NCBI GenBank assembly: GCA_900758845.1
Contig: CAAESW010000001.1
Location: 33,670-97,669, forward strand
DNA length: 64,000 nucleotides
Source of the DNA: an uncultured Collinsella sp.
GTDB taxonomy: Bacteria; Actinomycetota; Coriobacteriia; Coriobacteriales; Coriobacteriaceae
Direction: 5' to 3'
The position numbers were made by a program, and so were the translations under genes. The notes below the pieces were generated by a model that saw only the letters and a list, made by a program, of their open reading frames with translations, was not told the DNA's origin and made no database searches. Below, in pieces: positions 33,252-42,086 of the stretch; position 1 is the first letter of the stretch, and each line of letters opens with the position of its first letter.

Positions 33252-34757
33252 GTGGGGCACGAGCGTCACACCTATATCTGCATCGACCTCAAGACGTTTT
33301 ACGCTAGCGTCGAGTGCGTCGACCGCGGACTCAACCCGCTCACCACCAACCTGGTCGTTGCCGACGAATCGCGCGGGCGCACGACCATCTGCCTCGCCAT
33401 CACACAGGCCATGAAGGACTTAGAGATTCACAATCGCTGCCGTCTGTTTGAGATTCCCGACGGCATCGACTACATCAAAGCCGTACCGCGCATGCAGCAC
33501 TACATGGAAGTGTCGGCGCAAATCTACGGCATCTATCTGGAATACGTGAGCCCGCAAGACATTCACGTCTATTCAATCGACGAATGCTTTATCGACGTGA
33601 CGCCCTATCTAGACCTCTACCATACCAATGCCAAAGGCTTTGCCTGCATGTTGCGCGATGAGGTCCTCGCGCGCACCGGCATCACGGCGACGGTCGGCAT
33701 CGGCCCCAACCTATTCCAGGCCAAGGTAGCGCTCGATATCACCGCCAAGCACGTACCCAGCCGCATCGGCATACTCGACGACGAGACCTTTCGCAAAGAG
33801 ATCTGGCCCCATCGTCCCATCACCGATATCTGGGGCATCGGCCCCGGCGTGGCAGCACGACTCGAAAAGTATGGCGTCTACGACCTGATGGGTGTCGCCG
33901 CACTCGACGAGAACCTGCTCTACGACGAGCTCGGCGTCAATGCCGAATATCTCATCGACCACGCCTTTGGGCGCGAGCCGACAACCATCGCCGATATCCA
34001 AGCCTATCGCCCACAAGCAACTTCGACCACCACAGGACAGGTGCTCTCGAAGGGTTATGCCTACGAGCAAGCCTACACCGTCTTGCGCGAGATGGTCGAC
34101 AACGCCGTGTTGGACTTGGTCGATAAACACGTGGTCTGCGACAGCATCTCGCTCTTTGTGGGCTACGCGAGCGAGCGAGCCGACATACGCCGCCTCGACG
34201 CCAGCGGTACAGCGCAATATGTGGACGGATGCGGGCACCTGCGCTCGAGCACATCGAGTATCGAACCTACCGCAACCGCCGGCCCCGAGCTCGCGCCCCG
34301 TGCTCCCAAGCCCGTCCAGCGCGATGACGAACGGCGCCGCCTGGTGCGCGAAGCGCAGGCAATCGATGGCATCTTTGTGGGAGAGCATGGCGGCAAACCG
34401 CGCGGTGGCTATGCCGCACTCTTTGCGCACTCCAACGCCTCGCGAAAGCTGCCCGAGCGCACCAATTCGTTTAAGAAGATCATGGGCTATTTCGATGAGC
34501 TCTGGGCGCAGACTGTCGATCCCAAACGACCGGTCAAGCGCATCAACCTGGGCTTTAGCAATCTTGTGCCCGAGGAATTTGCCACCATCGATCTGTTCAG
34601 CGATATCGAGGCCGATGAGCGCGAGCGCGACCTGGCGCGCGCCGTCCTGGCCGTGAAAGGCAAGTACGGCAAGAACGCGCTCGTCAAGGGATTAAGCTTT
34701 ACCGCCGGCGCCACCGCGCGCGAACGCAACGACCAAGTTGGAGGACACCGTGCCTAA
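33252..34757 (+). CDS. SOS-inducible Y-family DNA polymerase (UmuC/ImpB type)
   Basis: The 501-residue protein has the Y-family palm and finger motifs CIDLKTFYASVECVDRG (first metal aspartate), VYSIDECFIDVT (second acidic pair) and the thumb helix-hairpin-helix IWGIGPGVAARLEKYGV. Such enzymes copy damaged DNA. The length and C-terminal extension resemble Bacillus YqjW/UvrX. I choose the GTG at 33252 because GGGAGG lies four bases upstream; ATG codons at 33231 and 33240 lie in or beside the LexA box. It overlaps the YolD-like gene by eight bases. Confidence 0.9.
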   Translation: MGHERHTYICIDLKTFYASVECVDRGLNPLTTNLVVADESRGRTTICLAITQAMKDLEIHNRCRLFEIPDGIDYIKAVPRMQHYMEVSAQIYGIYLEYVSPQDIHVYSIDECFIDVTPYLDLYHTNAKGFACMLRDEVLARTGITATVGIGPNLFQAKVALDITAKHVPSRIGILDDETFRKEIWPHRPITDIWGIGPGVAARLEKYGVYDLMGVAALDENLLYDELGVNAEYLIDHAFGREPTTIADIQAYRPQATSTTTGQVLSKGYAYEQAYTVLREMVDNAVLDLVDKHVVCDSISLFVGYASERADIRRLDASGTAQYVDGCGHLRSSTSSIEPTATAGPELAPRAPKPVQRDDERRRLVREAQAIDGIFVGEHGGKPRGGYAALFAHSNASRKLPERTNSFKKIMGYFDELWAQTVDPKRPVKRINLGFSNLVPEEFATIDLFSDIEADERERDLARAVLAVKGKYGKNALVKGLSFTAGATARERNDQVGGHRA

Positions 34758-35175
34758 GCCCAAACAACAGCCCGTGCGCCCGCCGACCGCCTTCGAGCGC
34801 CTGGCGGACCCCGAGGGCAGACGCCGCGTCGCCGACCCCAACCTCACTGCCAACGGTGCCGTGCGCGCCAACCGCGCCGCACAGTTTATGCCCTTTGCCG
34901 CCCTCACGGGATACTACGAACTCGTGCGCAAGCAGGAAATCACCGTCGAACCAAAATGCGAACTCACGGAAGAAAAAGCCCTCGAGCTTTCAAAAAAGCT
35001 CGAGGGCCTCAAACGTGGCGACTTGGTGCGCGTCACCTATTACGATACGTACGGCTATCGTAGCCGCACCGGCATTCTCGACGAAGTGCTTCCCGCGTTC
35101 AAGCTGCTCAAACTCAGGGATATCGCCATCGACTTCGACGATATCCAAGACATTGAGCTACGCGGACGAGCCTAG
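34750..35175 (+). CDS. YolD-like protein
   Basis: The 141-residue protein has the YolD-type core RAAQFMPFAALTGYYELV and a C-terminal beta-rich part (GDLVRVTYYDTYGYRSRTG). In Bacillus, YolD-like genes sit beside UvrX/YqjW polymerases, as here, and are thought to act as partners in mutagenic repair. The GTG at 34750 has GGAGG five bases upstream and overlaps the polymerase stop, giving translational coupling under the same LexA-controlled promoter. Its stop overlaps the stop of the convergent surface-protein gene at CTAG. Confidence 0.85.
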   Translation: MPKPKQQPVRPPTAFERLADPEGRRRVADPNLTANGAVRANRAAQFMPFAALTGYYELVRKQEITVEPKCELTEEKALELSKKLEGLKRGDLVRVTYYDTYGYRSRTGILDEVLPAFKLLKLRDIAIDFDDIQDIELRGRA

Positions 35176-37724
35176 CGACGAGAACGCTTGCGCAAGACGA
35201 GAGCAATGCCAAGCACTGCGGCAGCTGCAACCAGCAATCCCAAGACCAGCGTGAGGGTCGAGTCGCCAGCGCGAGGCAGCGAGCCGTCCTTCGGAGTCTT
35301 CTTAGCGGTCGTCGTGACGGTGGTCGTGGTGCTGCTCGACTGGTCGTTGCCACCCGTCTGGCTGCCGCCAGGCTGATCGCCGCCACCCGGCTGCGAAGGA
35401 TCGGTGGGTTCCGTCGGATCCGGAGTACCGGGATCAACCGGATTCTCCGAATTCTCCTTGCGCTGGATCCAGACCTGGCAACCATAGAACGGGTTGGCGG
35501 TACCAAGGCACAGACCCTGGTTGGTCACCGCAAAGGTGCGCAGACCATGGTTATACGGATCGTTAAAGCCATTAGTCGTCAGCGTCGTAAAGTTCACGCC
35601 GTCCTCGGTCACATACATATCAAAGCCGCGCTCGGCATCGCGCAGGTAACACATGCACGTAAGGACACTCTGCAACTTCTTGAGGTTCTCCTCGCTCAGC
35701 AGCTTATCGAGCGCATCCTGAATATCGCTCGGCAGCTCGGTGCCATAGGCATCCTCGTACTGCTGCTTAAGGCTCTCATAGCTATCGAGCATGTCCTGAT
35801 ACTGGTCGGCAAAGGACTTGAAGTACGCGATCTCGCCATCGATCTTCTGGACATAAGCGGCGTCGTCCTCAAAGTCCTGGGACATCGTCGCGGCCTGATC
35901 GCAAAGACCGCCCGCGGCATCCTCCAGCGCATCGCTCAGATCGCCAAAGCCCTTAGCAACCTCGGTCTTCTCGTCATCGACATCGACGGCCTTGTTTGAA
36001 TCATCAACCTCGGCAGCTTCGTTCGAATCATCGACCTCGACGGCCTCGTTTGAATCATCGTCCGCAAGCGTGTTCACGGGAACGATGGGGTCGTCAGGCG
36101 ATTTCTTGTCGAGCAGGTGATCGAGCAGGTCCCTAAGGCGCTGAACCTGAGAGTCCCACTCCTCGGGCGTCATATCGATAATGTCGCCATTGGAGAACTG
36201 GCCGATCGGCTCAAGCAGGCTCGCGGTATCAAAGGTACCGATATACAGCTTGCCGTCGAACTTCTGCATGCGCCAAATGTACTGGTTCTCGTTTCGGCCA
36301 AAGCCCGAAGTCAGGCCGGAAATACCGCCCTCGGGGAACATGTCGGTGCGATCGCCAACGACGAGCTCCATGTTCTCGTCCTTGTCCATGCGATAGATGT
36401 TAACCGACTGCTCAAGATTGGCATTCACAAACGAGCAGTCAACGCCGCCCATGCTGCTCTTACCGCCCTCTTCGGTGTTGGATTTGTTGAACAGGATGCG
36501 CTCGAGGGCAATCTCCTCGTCGTTGTATTCACCGATATAGAGGTAGTCGTTGTAGACGATGAGGTTGGCAGCGCCAGAACGGGTACGGGCAGGATCGATG
36601 CCAAAGCAGTACTTTGCACCGTCCGTCTTCTGATCGCCGACAATGGGAGTCCACGAATAACTGCCGTCGGCATTCTTGTCGCCACGGACCATGGCAAACG
36701 ACTGCATGGAATTATCATCGGGAGCGTTCTCGGGCGTACCGGTGCAGATGGTCGCATAGAGATGGCCATTGTACGAGACCATATCCCAAATGGCGCCGCC
36801 GTAGATGCTGTCCTTATAGCGAATCACCGGATAGCCAAACAGCGTGTCCGAGTTGGCAATCTCGGTGAAGCTGTCCTGGCCCTTCGAGGGGTCAGACGAC
36901 GTCAAGATCGTCGCCACAAACTTACCGGCTGCATCTTTACCCACATTGCTGATGACGAGCTGGCCATCATGGACGCACATGCCGCGGATACCGGTAGAAA
37001 TGCCCTGCTTGTAGGCAGCACCGTAATCCTGCATGCTCGAAAGGCCCCGATAGACAGCTTTGCACTCATCCGTTTTAGGATCGATCTCGTATACAGCAGG
37101 CAGGCCGCCTTTGCCGTCATTGGTCCTGACGCTGCCGCAGAAATAGAGCTTACCCTTATAGCTCACGGCGTTGCGGAACAAAGGAGCGACGCCGTTGAGC
37201 GATTCAGAGAGTAGCAGTTTGGTCTCACCGGTCTTGGTATTGATCTTGACCAAGATGCCACCGCTGTCCTTGTCGGCCGTGCCGTCCTCCTTCTGCTGTC
37301 CATAGAAGAAGGTACCGTTAAACATGGCCTCCAGCGTCAGGCGCATGGTTTCGACATCAAAGGAATCGCCCAGCGTGCTGTTCATGAGCGTCAGCGTGTT
37401 GCCCATCGCCGCATAGCAGGTGCCCACATAAAGCCAGTCACCATAGCTCGCAGCCGCCCAAGTGTAGCTCTGGCCGCGATCGCCTTCGTTGTTGGCCGTA
37501 TTACCATCGGCGCCCGGAACGGCAACGGCACCGTTACCCTGGTAGTCGACGATGCCATCCGGCTGCGACGTTCCTACCGTAGGATGCGAGAGCTTCTCAA
37601 AGGAATACCCATTTCCCGCATTGTAGGTAACGGCACCCGATGCGTCTTCGGCGTGCGCCGGCAGCGGCGATACCAAGATAGCGGCAAGCGCTGCCACCAA
37701 GCCAAGTGTTCCCACTCGTCTCAT
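35172..37724 (-). CDS. Large secreted, sortase-type surface protein with beta-propeller-like body
   Basis: The 850-residue protein has a signal peptide (MRRVGTLGLVAALAAILVSPLPAHA). A beta-rich body of about 500 residues with recurring YKGKLYF / YNGHLYA / FDGKLYIGTF strands suggests a propeller. A three-copy nine-residue repeat (DDSNEAVEV type, around 555-585) and a helical segment with coiled-coil character come next. After a Pro/Thr/Gly-rich wall-spanning region the C-terminus is LPRAGD, a hydrophobic helix and KRSRR. LPRAGD departs from LPXTG by alanine in place of threonine. Anchoring by a sortase is likely; ligand and role are unknown. No ribosome site better than the ATG at 37724 is seen. 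Confidence 0.82.
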   Translation of the reverse strand: MRRVGTLGLVAALAAILVSPLPAHAEDASGAVTYNAGNGYSFEKLSHPTVGTSQPDGIVDYQGNGAVAVPGADGNTANNEGDRGQSYTWAAASYGDWLYVGTCYAAMGNTLTLMNSTLGDSFDVETMRLTLEAMFNGTFFYGQQKEDGTADKDSGGILVKINTKTGETKLLLSESLNGVAPLFRNAVSYKGKLYFCGSVRTNDGKGGLPAVYEIDPKTDECKAVYRGLSSMQDYGAAYKQGISTGIRGMCVHDGQLVISNVGKDAAGKFVATILTSSDPSKGQDSFTEIANSDTLFGYPVIRYKDSIYGGAIWDMVSYNGHLYATICTGTPENAPDDNSMQSFAMVRGDKNADGSYSWTPIVGDQKTDGAKYCFGIDPARTRSGAANLIVYNDYLYIGEYNDEEIALERILFNKSNTEEGGKSSMGGVDCSFVNANLEQSVNIYRMDKDENMELVVGDRTDMFPEGGISGLTSGFGRNENQYIWRMQKFDGKLYIGTFDTASLLEPIGQFSNGDIIDMTPEEWDSQVQRLRDLLDHLLDKKSPDDPIVPVNTLADDDSNEAVEVDDSNEAAEVDDSNKAVDVDDEKTEVAKGFGDLSDALEDAAGGLCDQAATMSQDFEDDAAYVQKIDGEIAYFKSFADQYQDMLDSYESLKQQYEDAYGTELPSDIQDALDKLLSEENLKKLQSVLTCMCYLRDAERGFDMYVTEDGVNFTTLTTNGFNDPYNHGLRTFAVTNQGLCLGTANPFYGCQVWIQRKENSENPVDPGTPDPTEPTDPSQPGGGDQPGGSQTGGNDQSSSTTTTVTTTAKKTPKDGSLPRAGDSTLTLVLGLLVAAAAVLGIALVLRKRSRR

Positions 37725-37814
37725 AAGGTTATAGCCTCCCCTGTCCTAAAGCCCAGTTTTAGCATTCTTCATTTCTGTCCACGGTTAATTGCAATCTGAG
37801 CACAGCAATAATCA

Positions 37815-37830
37815 GTGTATAAATATACAC
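37815..37830. promoter_or_regulatory. Candidate operator GTGTATA-AA-TATACAC
   Basis: Perfect seven-base arms around AA lie 91 bases upstream of the surface-protein start in an AT-rich stretch that would hold its promoter. No known regulator consensus is assigned. Confidence 0.35.
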
Positions 37831-37996
37831 CTGTAATTTTTTGGACGGGTTCATAGATGCTCGATTGGTAGCGAATTCCGCGCAAACCGTCACCAAACTC
37901 CACTTTTGCCGCATCTAAAGGTTATTTTTGCGCAAATTTTTGGATGCCGATAGTCACAATGGGCAGGAGGCTGGTACCCACCGGAGAGGGCAACGC

Positions 37997-38380
37997 CTAC
38001 ATTTTCATAACGTAATAGCCCGCACCCCTCACCGCCGTCTCGAGTGTGTCGCGATCAACCGGCTGTTTAGAGCGCACACGTGCCGTGTGATCCGCATACG
38101 TCACCGTTGCCCACACGCCGTCCAGCGCATTGAGGGCATTGGCTACGTTCTGAGCGCAGCCGTCACAGCTCATGCCGCCGATGAGCAGCTCATCGCTATA
38201 GGGATAGTGTGACGCATCGGTATCCACCACAGCAACCTTTTTGGCCTTCTTGCCGCTCGCACCATCGCTGCAGCAACTCTTCCCGTGTGTCGAAGCGGCA
38301 ATGCGACGCAGTCCAAAAAACATGCCGACGGCAATGACGGCCAGCACGATGAGATTCGCAGGGTTGAGCAAGTCACTCAT
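37997..38380 (-). CDS. Membrane-anchored heavy-metal-associated (HMA) protein
   Basis: The 127-residue protein begins MSDLLNPANL, then has one transmembrane helix (about 9-25) and a Cys-Cys pair in GKSCCSDG. A C-terminal HMA domain follows with the metal site GMSCDGCAQNV. HMA domains carry Cu(I) or similar soft metals. The ATG at 38380 follows AAGGGGA. A CsoR-type palindrome upstream supports copper control. No P-type ATPase is adjacent, so it may deliver metal to a pump encoded elsewhere or act as a membrane-side chaperone. Confidence 0.85.
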   Translation of the reverse strand: MSDLLNPANLIVLAVIAVGMFFGLRRIAASTHGKSCCSDGASGKKAKKVAVVDTDASHYPYSDELLIGGMSCDGCAQNVANALNALDGVWATVTYADHTARVRSKQPVDRDTLETAVRGAGYYVMKM

Positions 38381-38409
38381 GCGTTCCCCTTTCAAGTAGC
38401 ACTATCTAG

Positions 38410-38427
38410 ATACCCCCATGGGGTGTC
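38410..38427 (-). promoter_or_regulatory. CsoR-type operator upstream of the HMA protein gene
   Basis: ATACCCCCATGGGGTGTC contains ACCCC and GGGGT in inverted orientation around CAT, the G/C-tract pattern bound by CsoR/RcnR-family copper or nickel repressors. It lies 30-47 bases before the start codon, where it would cover the promoter. Confidence 0.6.
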
Positions 38428-38488
38428 CCCATCTTAACCCAAAATCATGTCCGTTCGGTCAATTAGTTTCCCGCTTCGAACTTTTTTG

Positions 38489-38516
38489 TTGACCATGGCT
38501 TACTTTCGTGTATAAG
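38489..38516 (+). promoter_or_regulatory. Promoter of the DUF3793-flavodoxin operon
   Basis: A -35 TTGACC (38489-38494) and a -10 TATAAG (38511-38516) are 16 bases apart, 39 bases before the GTG start of the DUF3793 gene. Confidence 0.65.
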
Positions 38517-38554
38517 TTTTCCTAGGCTAACAGTTTAGATCCGTAAGGAGCGCC

Positions 38555-39259
38555 GTGACTCGAACCATAGACATCCCAACGTTTCAGGCAGCAGTCGTGC
38601 GCAACTGCTCTCCCACGCTCGCGGGCATCAAGCCGGCATCGCTCTTTACCTATCCAGGCGCCTACGCCCACGGGGACGGCTCGACCGCAACCGAAACCAT
38701 CGCAGAACGCCGAGCACGCCTGCTCAACGTTATCGCCCAGTGCAATCGCGAGCTTGACCCGTTCGGTATCCACCTGAGTGTTTTGGTCTGGCGGCCCTGC
38801 GGAGCGCTCGTGTATATGTACCGAGCCAAAAGCCTCACCACCTATTTCGCAGACCCTCGCGCCCAAACGGCGCTCGCCTCGGAAGGCTACGACACAAGAG
38901 ACCTTTCGACATGCCTTGTGCATTTGGCATCACGCATCACGCTCGCGAGCAATAACGTCGCGGAATGCGCCTGTAGCCAGACTCGATGCGCACTACCCCA
39001 GCAAGCTAGCTGCAGCAACGACTGTACCTGCGAGTTTCCGCACGAAATAGGCTACTTCCTCGGATATCCCTACGACGACGTACGCGAGTTTATCGTCCAG
39101 CGCGGCGAGAACTACAAGGTCTTTGGGGCCTGGAAGGTCTACGAAAATGTCGAGCAGGCGCTTGCGACGTTTGATGCCTACCGTGCCTGCACCCAATACT
39201 TCACCCTTGTCTATCAGCAGGGCTGCAGCCTGGCGCAACTTGCCCAGGCAACCCGATAG
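38555..39259 (+). CDS. DUF3793 family protein
   Basis: The 234-residue protein has the DUF3793 arrangement: an N-terminal CSPTLAGIKPASLF block, VLVWRPCGALVYMYR, and C-terminal HEIGYFLGYPYDDVREFI followed by a KVFGAWKVY segment. The function is unknown. Genes of this family commonly sit beside a flavodoxin in anaerobes, as here, which hints at a redox or iron-related role. A cysteine-rich insertion (CACSQTRCALPQQASCSNDC, around 139-158) could bind metal. The start is a GTG with GGAG upstream. Confidence 0.82.
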   Translation: MTRTIDIPTFQAAVVRNCSPTLAGIKPASLFTYPGAYAHGDGSTATETIAERRARLLNVIAQCNRELDPFGIHLSVLVWRPCGALVYMYRAKSLTTYFADPRAQTALASEGYDTRDLSTCLVHLASRITLASNNVAECACSQTRCALPQQASCSNDCTCEFPHEIGYFLGYPYDDVREFIVQRGENYKVFGAWKVYENVEQALATFDAYRACTQYFTLVYQQGCSLAQLAQATR

Positions 39260-39304
39260 AACGTACAAGCTGCGGCCAGCGCCGCACGACCGAAAGGACA
39301 AAAC

Positions 39305-39724
39305 ATGAGCAAGATCGCCGTCGTCTATTGGAGCGGCACGGGCAATACCGAGGCCATGGCAAACTTCGTTGCCGAAGGTGCAACCGATGCCGGCGCCGAG
39401 GCAGAGGTCATCTCCTGCGCCGACTTCTCTGCCGACAAGGCCGCCGAATATGATGCCTTCGCCTTCGGCTGTCCCGCCATGGGCTCCGAGGAACTCGAGT
39501 ACGATGAGTTCCAGCCGATGTGGGACGAGGTCAAGGAGACTCTCGGCGACAAGAAGGTCGTCCTCTTTGGCTCCTATTCGTGGGCCGAGGGCGAGTGGAT
39601 GGACAACTGGAAGGCCGACGCCGACGAGGCCGGCGTCAACGTCGTGGACTCCACCATCTGTTACGACGCGCCCGACGACGAGGGCGAGACCGCTTGCAAG
39701 GCCCTCGGAGCCGAGCTCGCGTAA
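39305..39724 (+). CDS. Flavodoxin
   Basis: The 139-residue protein has the FMN phosphate loop WSGTGNTEAMA, an AFGCPAMGSEE segment for the isoalloxazine 50s loop and VLFGSYSWAEGEWM for the 90s loop. It is a short-chain flavodoxin that carries low-potential electrons, often in place of ferredoxin when iron is scarce. It lies 45 bases after the DUF3793 gene with its own ribosome site and ends before a strong terminator. Confidence 0.93.
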   Translation: MSKIAVVYWSGTGNTEAMANFVAEGATDAGAEAEVISCADFSADKAAEYDAFAFGCPAMGSEELEYDEFQPMWDEVKETLGDKKVVLFGSYSWAEGEWMDNWKADADEAGVNVVDSTICYDAPDDEGETACKALGAELA

Positions 39725-39776
39725 CGAACCCAGGGCCTCCAAAAGAGCCTGCATCAAAGCGCATCCTCATCCCTAC

Positions 39777-39818
39777 AAAAGAGCGGGGGCTGGATTCAAG
39801 TCCAGCCCCCGCTCTTTT
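39777..39818. terminator. Bidirectional terminator between flavodoxin and the ABC importer
   Basis: An 18-bp perfect stem starts AAAAGAGCGGGGGCTGGA and is closed by a six-base loop, with A and T runs on its two sides. Confidence 0.95.
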
Positions 39819-39841
39819 GTAACGGCAGTTACATCAACCGG

Positions 39842-40594
39842 CTACGAGATATTTCCCAAGAACGCCTTGGTGCGCTCGCTCTTGGGGTGGTCGAAGACCT
39901 CGCTCGGCGTACCCTCTTCCACAATGACGCCGCCGTCCATAAAGACGACGCGGTCGGCGACATCGCGGGCAAAGCCCATCTCGTGCGTCACGACGATCAT
40001 GGTCATACCGTCGCGCGCCAGGTCGCGCATGACGCCCAGGACGTCGCGCACGAGCTCAGGGTCGAGCGCCGAGGTGGCCTCGTCAAAGAGCATGACGTGC
40101 GGGTTCATCGACAGGGCGCGGGCGATGGCAACGCGCTGCTGCTGGCCGCCCGAGAGCTGGCTCGGCATGAAGTCGATACGCTCGGCAAGACCGACCTTGG
40201 TCAGCTCCTCGACGGCAATCTTCTCGGCCTCTTCCTTGCTGCGCTTGAGCACCTTCTGCTGCGCGAGCATGACGTTCTTTTTGACTGAGAGGTGCGGGAA
40301 CAAATTGAACTGCTGGAACACCATACCCAGATGCGTGCGCACCTTGTTAAGGTCGACGCCCTTGGCGCACACGTCCACACCCTCGACGATAATCGAGCCG
40401 CTCGTGGGATGCTCCAGACGATTGATGCAGCGAAGCATCGTCGACTTGCCCGAGCCCGAGGGGCCCAAGACCACAACGACCTCACCCTTGTGCACATCCA
40501 GATCGATATCGCGCAGGACCACGTTGTCGCCAAAGGCCTTCTGGAGGTTCTTGATGCTGACGACGACCTCGTTCGAGTTATTGGTTTCGCTCAT
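39842..40594 (-). CDS. Polar amino acid ABC transporter ATP-binding protein (GlnQ type)
   Basis: The 250-residue ATPase has Walker A GPSGSGKST, signature LSGGQQQRVAIARAL, Walker B VMLFDEATSALDPE and the switch histidine in IVVTHEMGFARDVADR. It matches the GlnQ/ArtP family that drives import of glutamine, glutamate, arginine or cystine. It lies 12 bases after the permease gene. The operon order is binding protein, permease, ATPase. Confidence 0.94.
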   Translation of the reverse strand: MSETNNSNEVVVSIKNLQKAFGDNVVLRDIDLDVHKGEVVVVLGPSGSGKSTMLRCINRLEHPTSGSIIVEGVDVCAKGVDLNKVRTHLGMVFQQFNLFPHLSVKKNVMLAQQKVLKRSKEEAEKIAVEELTKVGLAERIDFMPSQLSGGQQQRVAIARALSMNPHVMLFDEATSALDPELVRDVLGVMRDLARDGMTMIVVTHEMGFARDVADRVVFMDGGVIVEEGTPSEVFDHPKSERTKAFLGNIS

Positions 40595-40606
40595 GATAGG
40601 ACCTCC

Positions 40607-41968
40607 TTACAGACCGGCGATGTGATCGGCAGGCGTCGCGACAACCTGTCCGGCGCTCTTGGCGGGACGCTTCTTCTTGGTCTCGGCCGTGCCCAAAAGC
40701 CTCGCCTCAAGACCGCTCACCAAGCGAGCGAGCGGCAGGGTGATGACCAGATAGAACAGGGCGGCAACCACGTACGGTGTAATGGAGCCCGTCGTGGCCA
40801 CGATGGTACGGGCGTTCATGACGATCTCGACCACGCCCACGGCCGCAAGCAGAGACGTATCCTTGTAAAGCAGAATAAATTCACTGGTCAGCGTAGGCAG
40901 GACATTACGGAACGTCTGCGGAATCATGACATAGAGCAGCGTCTGGAAGGCATTCATGCCCAGCGAACGAGCAGCCTCGTTTTGGCCCTTGGGGATGGAT
41001 TGAATACCGGCACGGAAGATCTCACACAGGTAAGCAGACGAGTTCATGGCCATGACGATAACGCCCAAGACATAGTCGTCCACCTTGACGCCGGCCAACG
41101 GCAGACCGAAGAACGCGATATAAATCTGCAGGAACGCCGGCGTACCACGGATGATATTCACATAGATGCCGGCAAGGCAACGAAGGATGCGCGACTTGGA
41201 AATGCGCATGAGCGATAGGGCGAAACCGAAGGGAATTGCCAGCGGAAACGCCACAAGCACGATCGAGAGCGACATAAGGAAGCCCTTAAAGACGATCGGC
41301 AGGCTTTGGACCAAAATGACCGGGTTCAAGAACAGGCGCAGGAACATATTGGAGTTCCAGGCTTCGACCCACGGCTGTTCCTTAAGACCGGCCAGGAAGT
41401 TATCAAAGGCCGTCACGCCCTTGATCTCGACGGAAGGAATCTTGGAAATCTTCCTGGTCGAACCGTCGGCGAGCGTATAGGTGCCGCTAAAGGCCTCATC
41501 GCCGCCCTCGACGGGGAAGGTCACGCCGTACACCTCGACACGGAAAAAGCCGCCGGCAGGCGCCGTCTCGCCAAAGTCAATCTTGAGCGTCTGGCCGTCA
41601 GCCTTGCACGTGGGCTTCATGGGTGTGCGATCCATGAGGTCCTCGCCCGAGAGCATCGTCAACCGCGTGTCATCGGTACCAAACGTCGTGCCGTCGACAA
41701 ACGTCAGCGAAAGACCGCTCAGCTCCTCATCGGCATCGGCCTGGACCTCCCAGGTAATGCGCGTCTCGGTACCGCCGACCACAGCGCTGCCCGAACCGGT
41801 GTTGGGTCGGGCGGTAATCTTTGCGGTCTCAAGCGCCTGGGCGGTCGTGGGCGCATATGCCCCCACACACACCAGCGCGAGCGCCACGGCCATGACGCAG
41901 ACTAGCTTTTGGAGCAAGGCGGGCAGTGGAAAACGCTGCTCCACGGCCCCTTTGTTCAGTCGAGACAA
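40607..41968 (-). CDS. Amino acid ABC permease with an extra extracellular domain
   Basis: The C-terminal 240 residues are a normal GlnP/HisM-type permease with the EAA loop (SIPKGQNEAARSLGMNAFQT). Before it come a signal-like hydrophobic segment (about 18-42) and roughly 150 extracytoplasmic residues that look beta-rich and are not a substrate-binding domain. Usual permeases are about 220 residues, so the total of 453 is unusual. I place the start at TTG 41968 with AGGAG five bases upstream; the ORF to 42073 begins inside the upstream terminator. Confidence 0.85.
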   Translation of the reverse strand: MSRLNKGAVEQRFPLPALLQKLVCVMAVALALVCVGAYAPTTAQALETAKITARPNTGSGSAVVGGTETRITWEVQADADEELSGLSLTFVDGTTFGTDDTRLTMLSGEDLMDRTPMKPTCKADGQTLKIDFGETAPAGGFFRVEVYGVTFPVEGGDEAFSGTYTLADGSTRKISKIPSVEIKGVTAFDNFLAGLKEQPWVEAWNSNMFLRLFLNPVILVQSLPIVFKGFLMSLSIVLVAFPLAIPFGFALSLMRISKSRILRCLAGIYVNIIRGTPAFLQIYIAFFGLPLAGVKVDDYVLGVIVMAMNSSAYLCEIFRAGIQSIPKGQNEAARSLGMNAFQTLLYVMIPQTFRNVLPTLTSEFILLYKDTSLLAAVGVVEIVMNARTIVATTGSITPYVVAALFYLVITLPLARLVSGLEARLLGTAETKKKRPAKSAGQVVATPADHIAGL

Positions 41969-42034
41969 GGTGGCTCCTATCGTAGAAGTTGCCGGCAAAA
42001 CGAGACGGAAATGCTCTCCGTCAAGAGAAGCGCA

Positions 42035-42066
42035 AAGGCCCTCTCCGCCAAAGCGGAAAGGGCCCG
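42035..42066 (-). terminator. Partial terminator between the binding protein and permease genes
   Basis: On the minus strand GGGCCCTTTCCGC pairs with GCGGAGAGGGCC, followed by TTTGCGC. It lies 20 bases after the binding-protein stop, a frequent arrangement for making more binding protein than permease. Confidence 0.75.
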
Positions 42067-42086
42067 CGAGCAATCAAGTAGCTATT

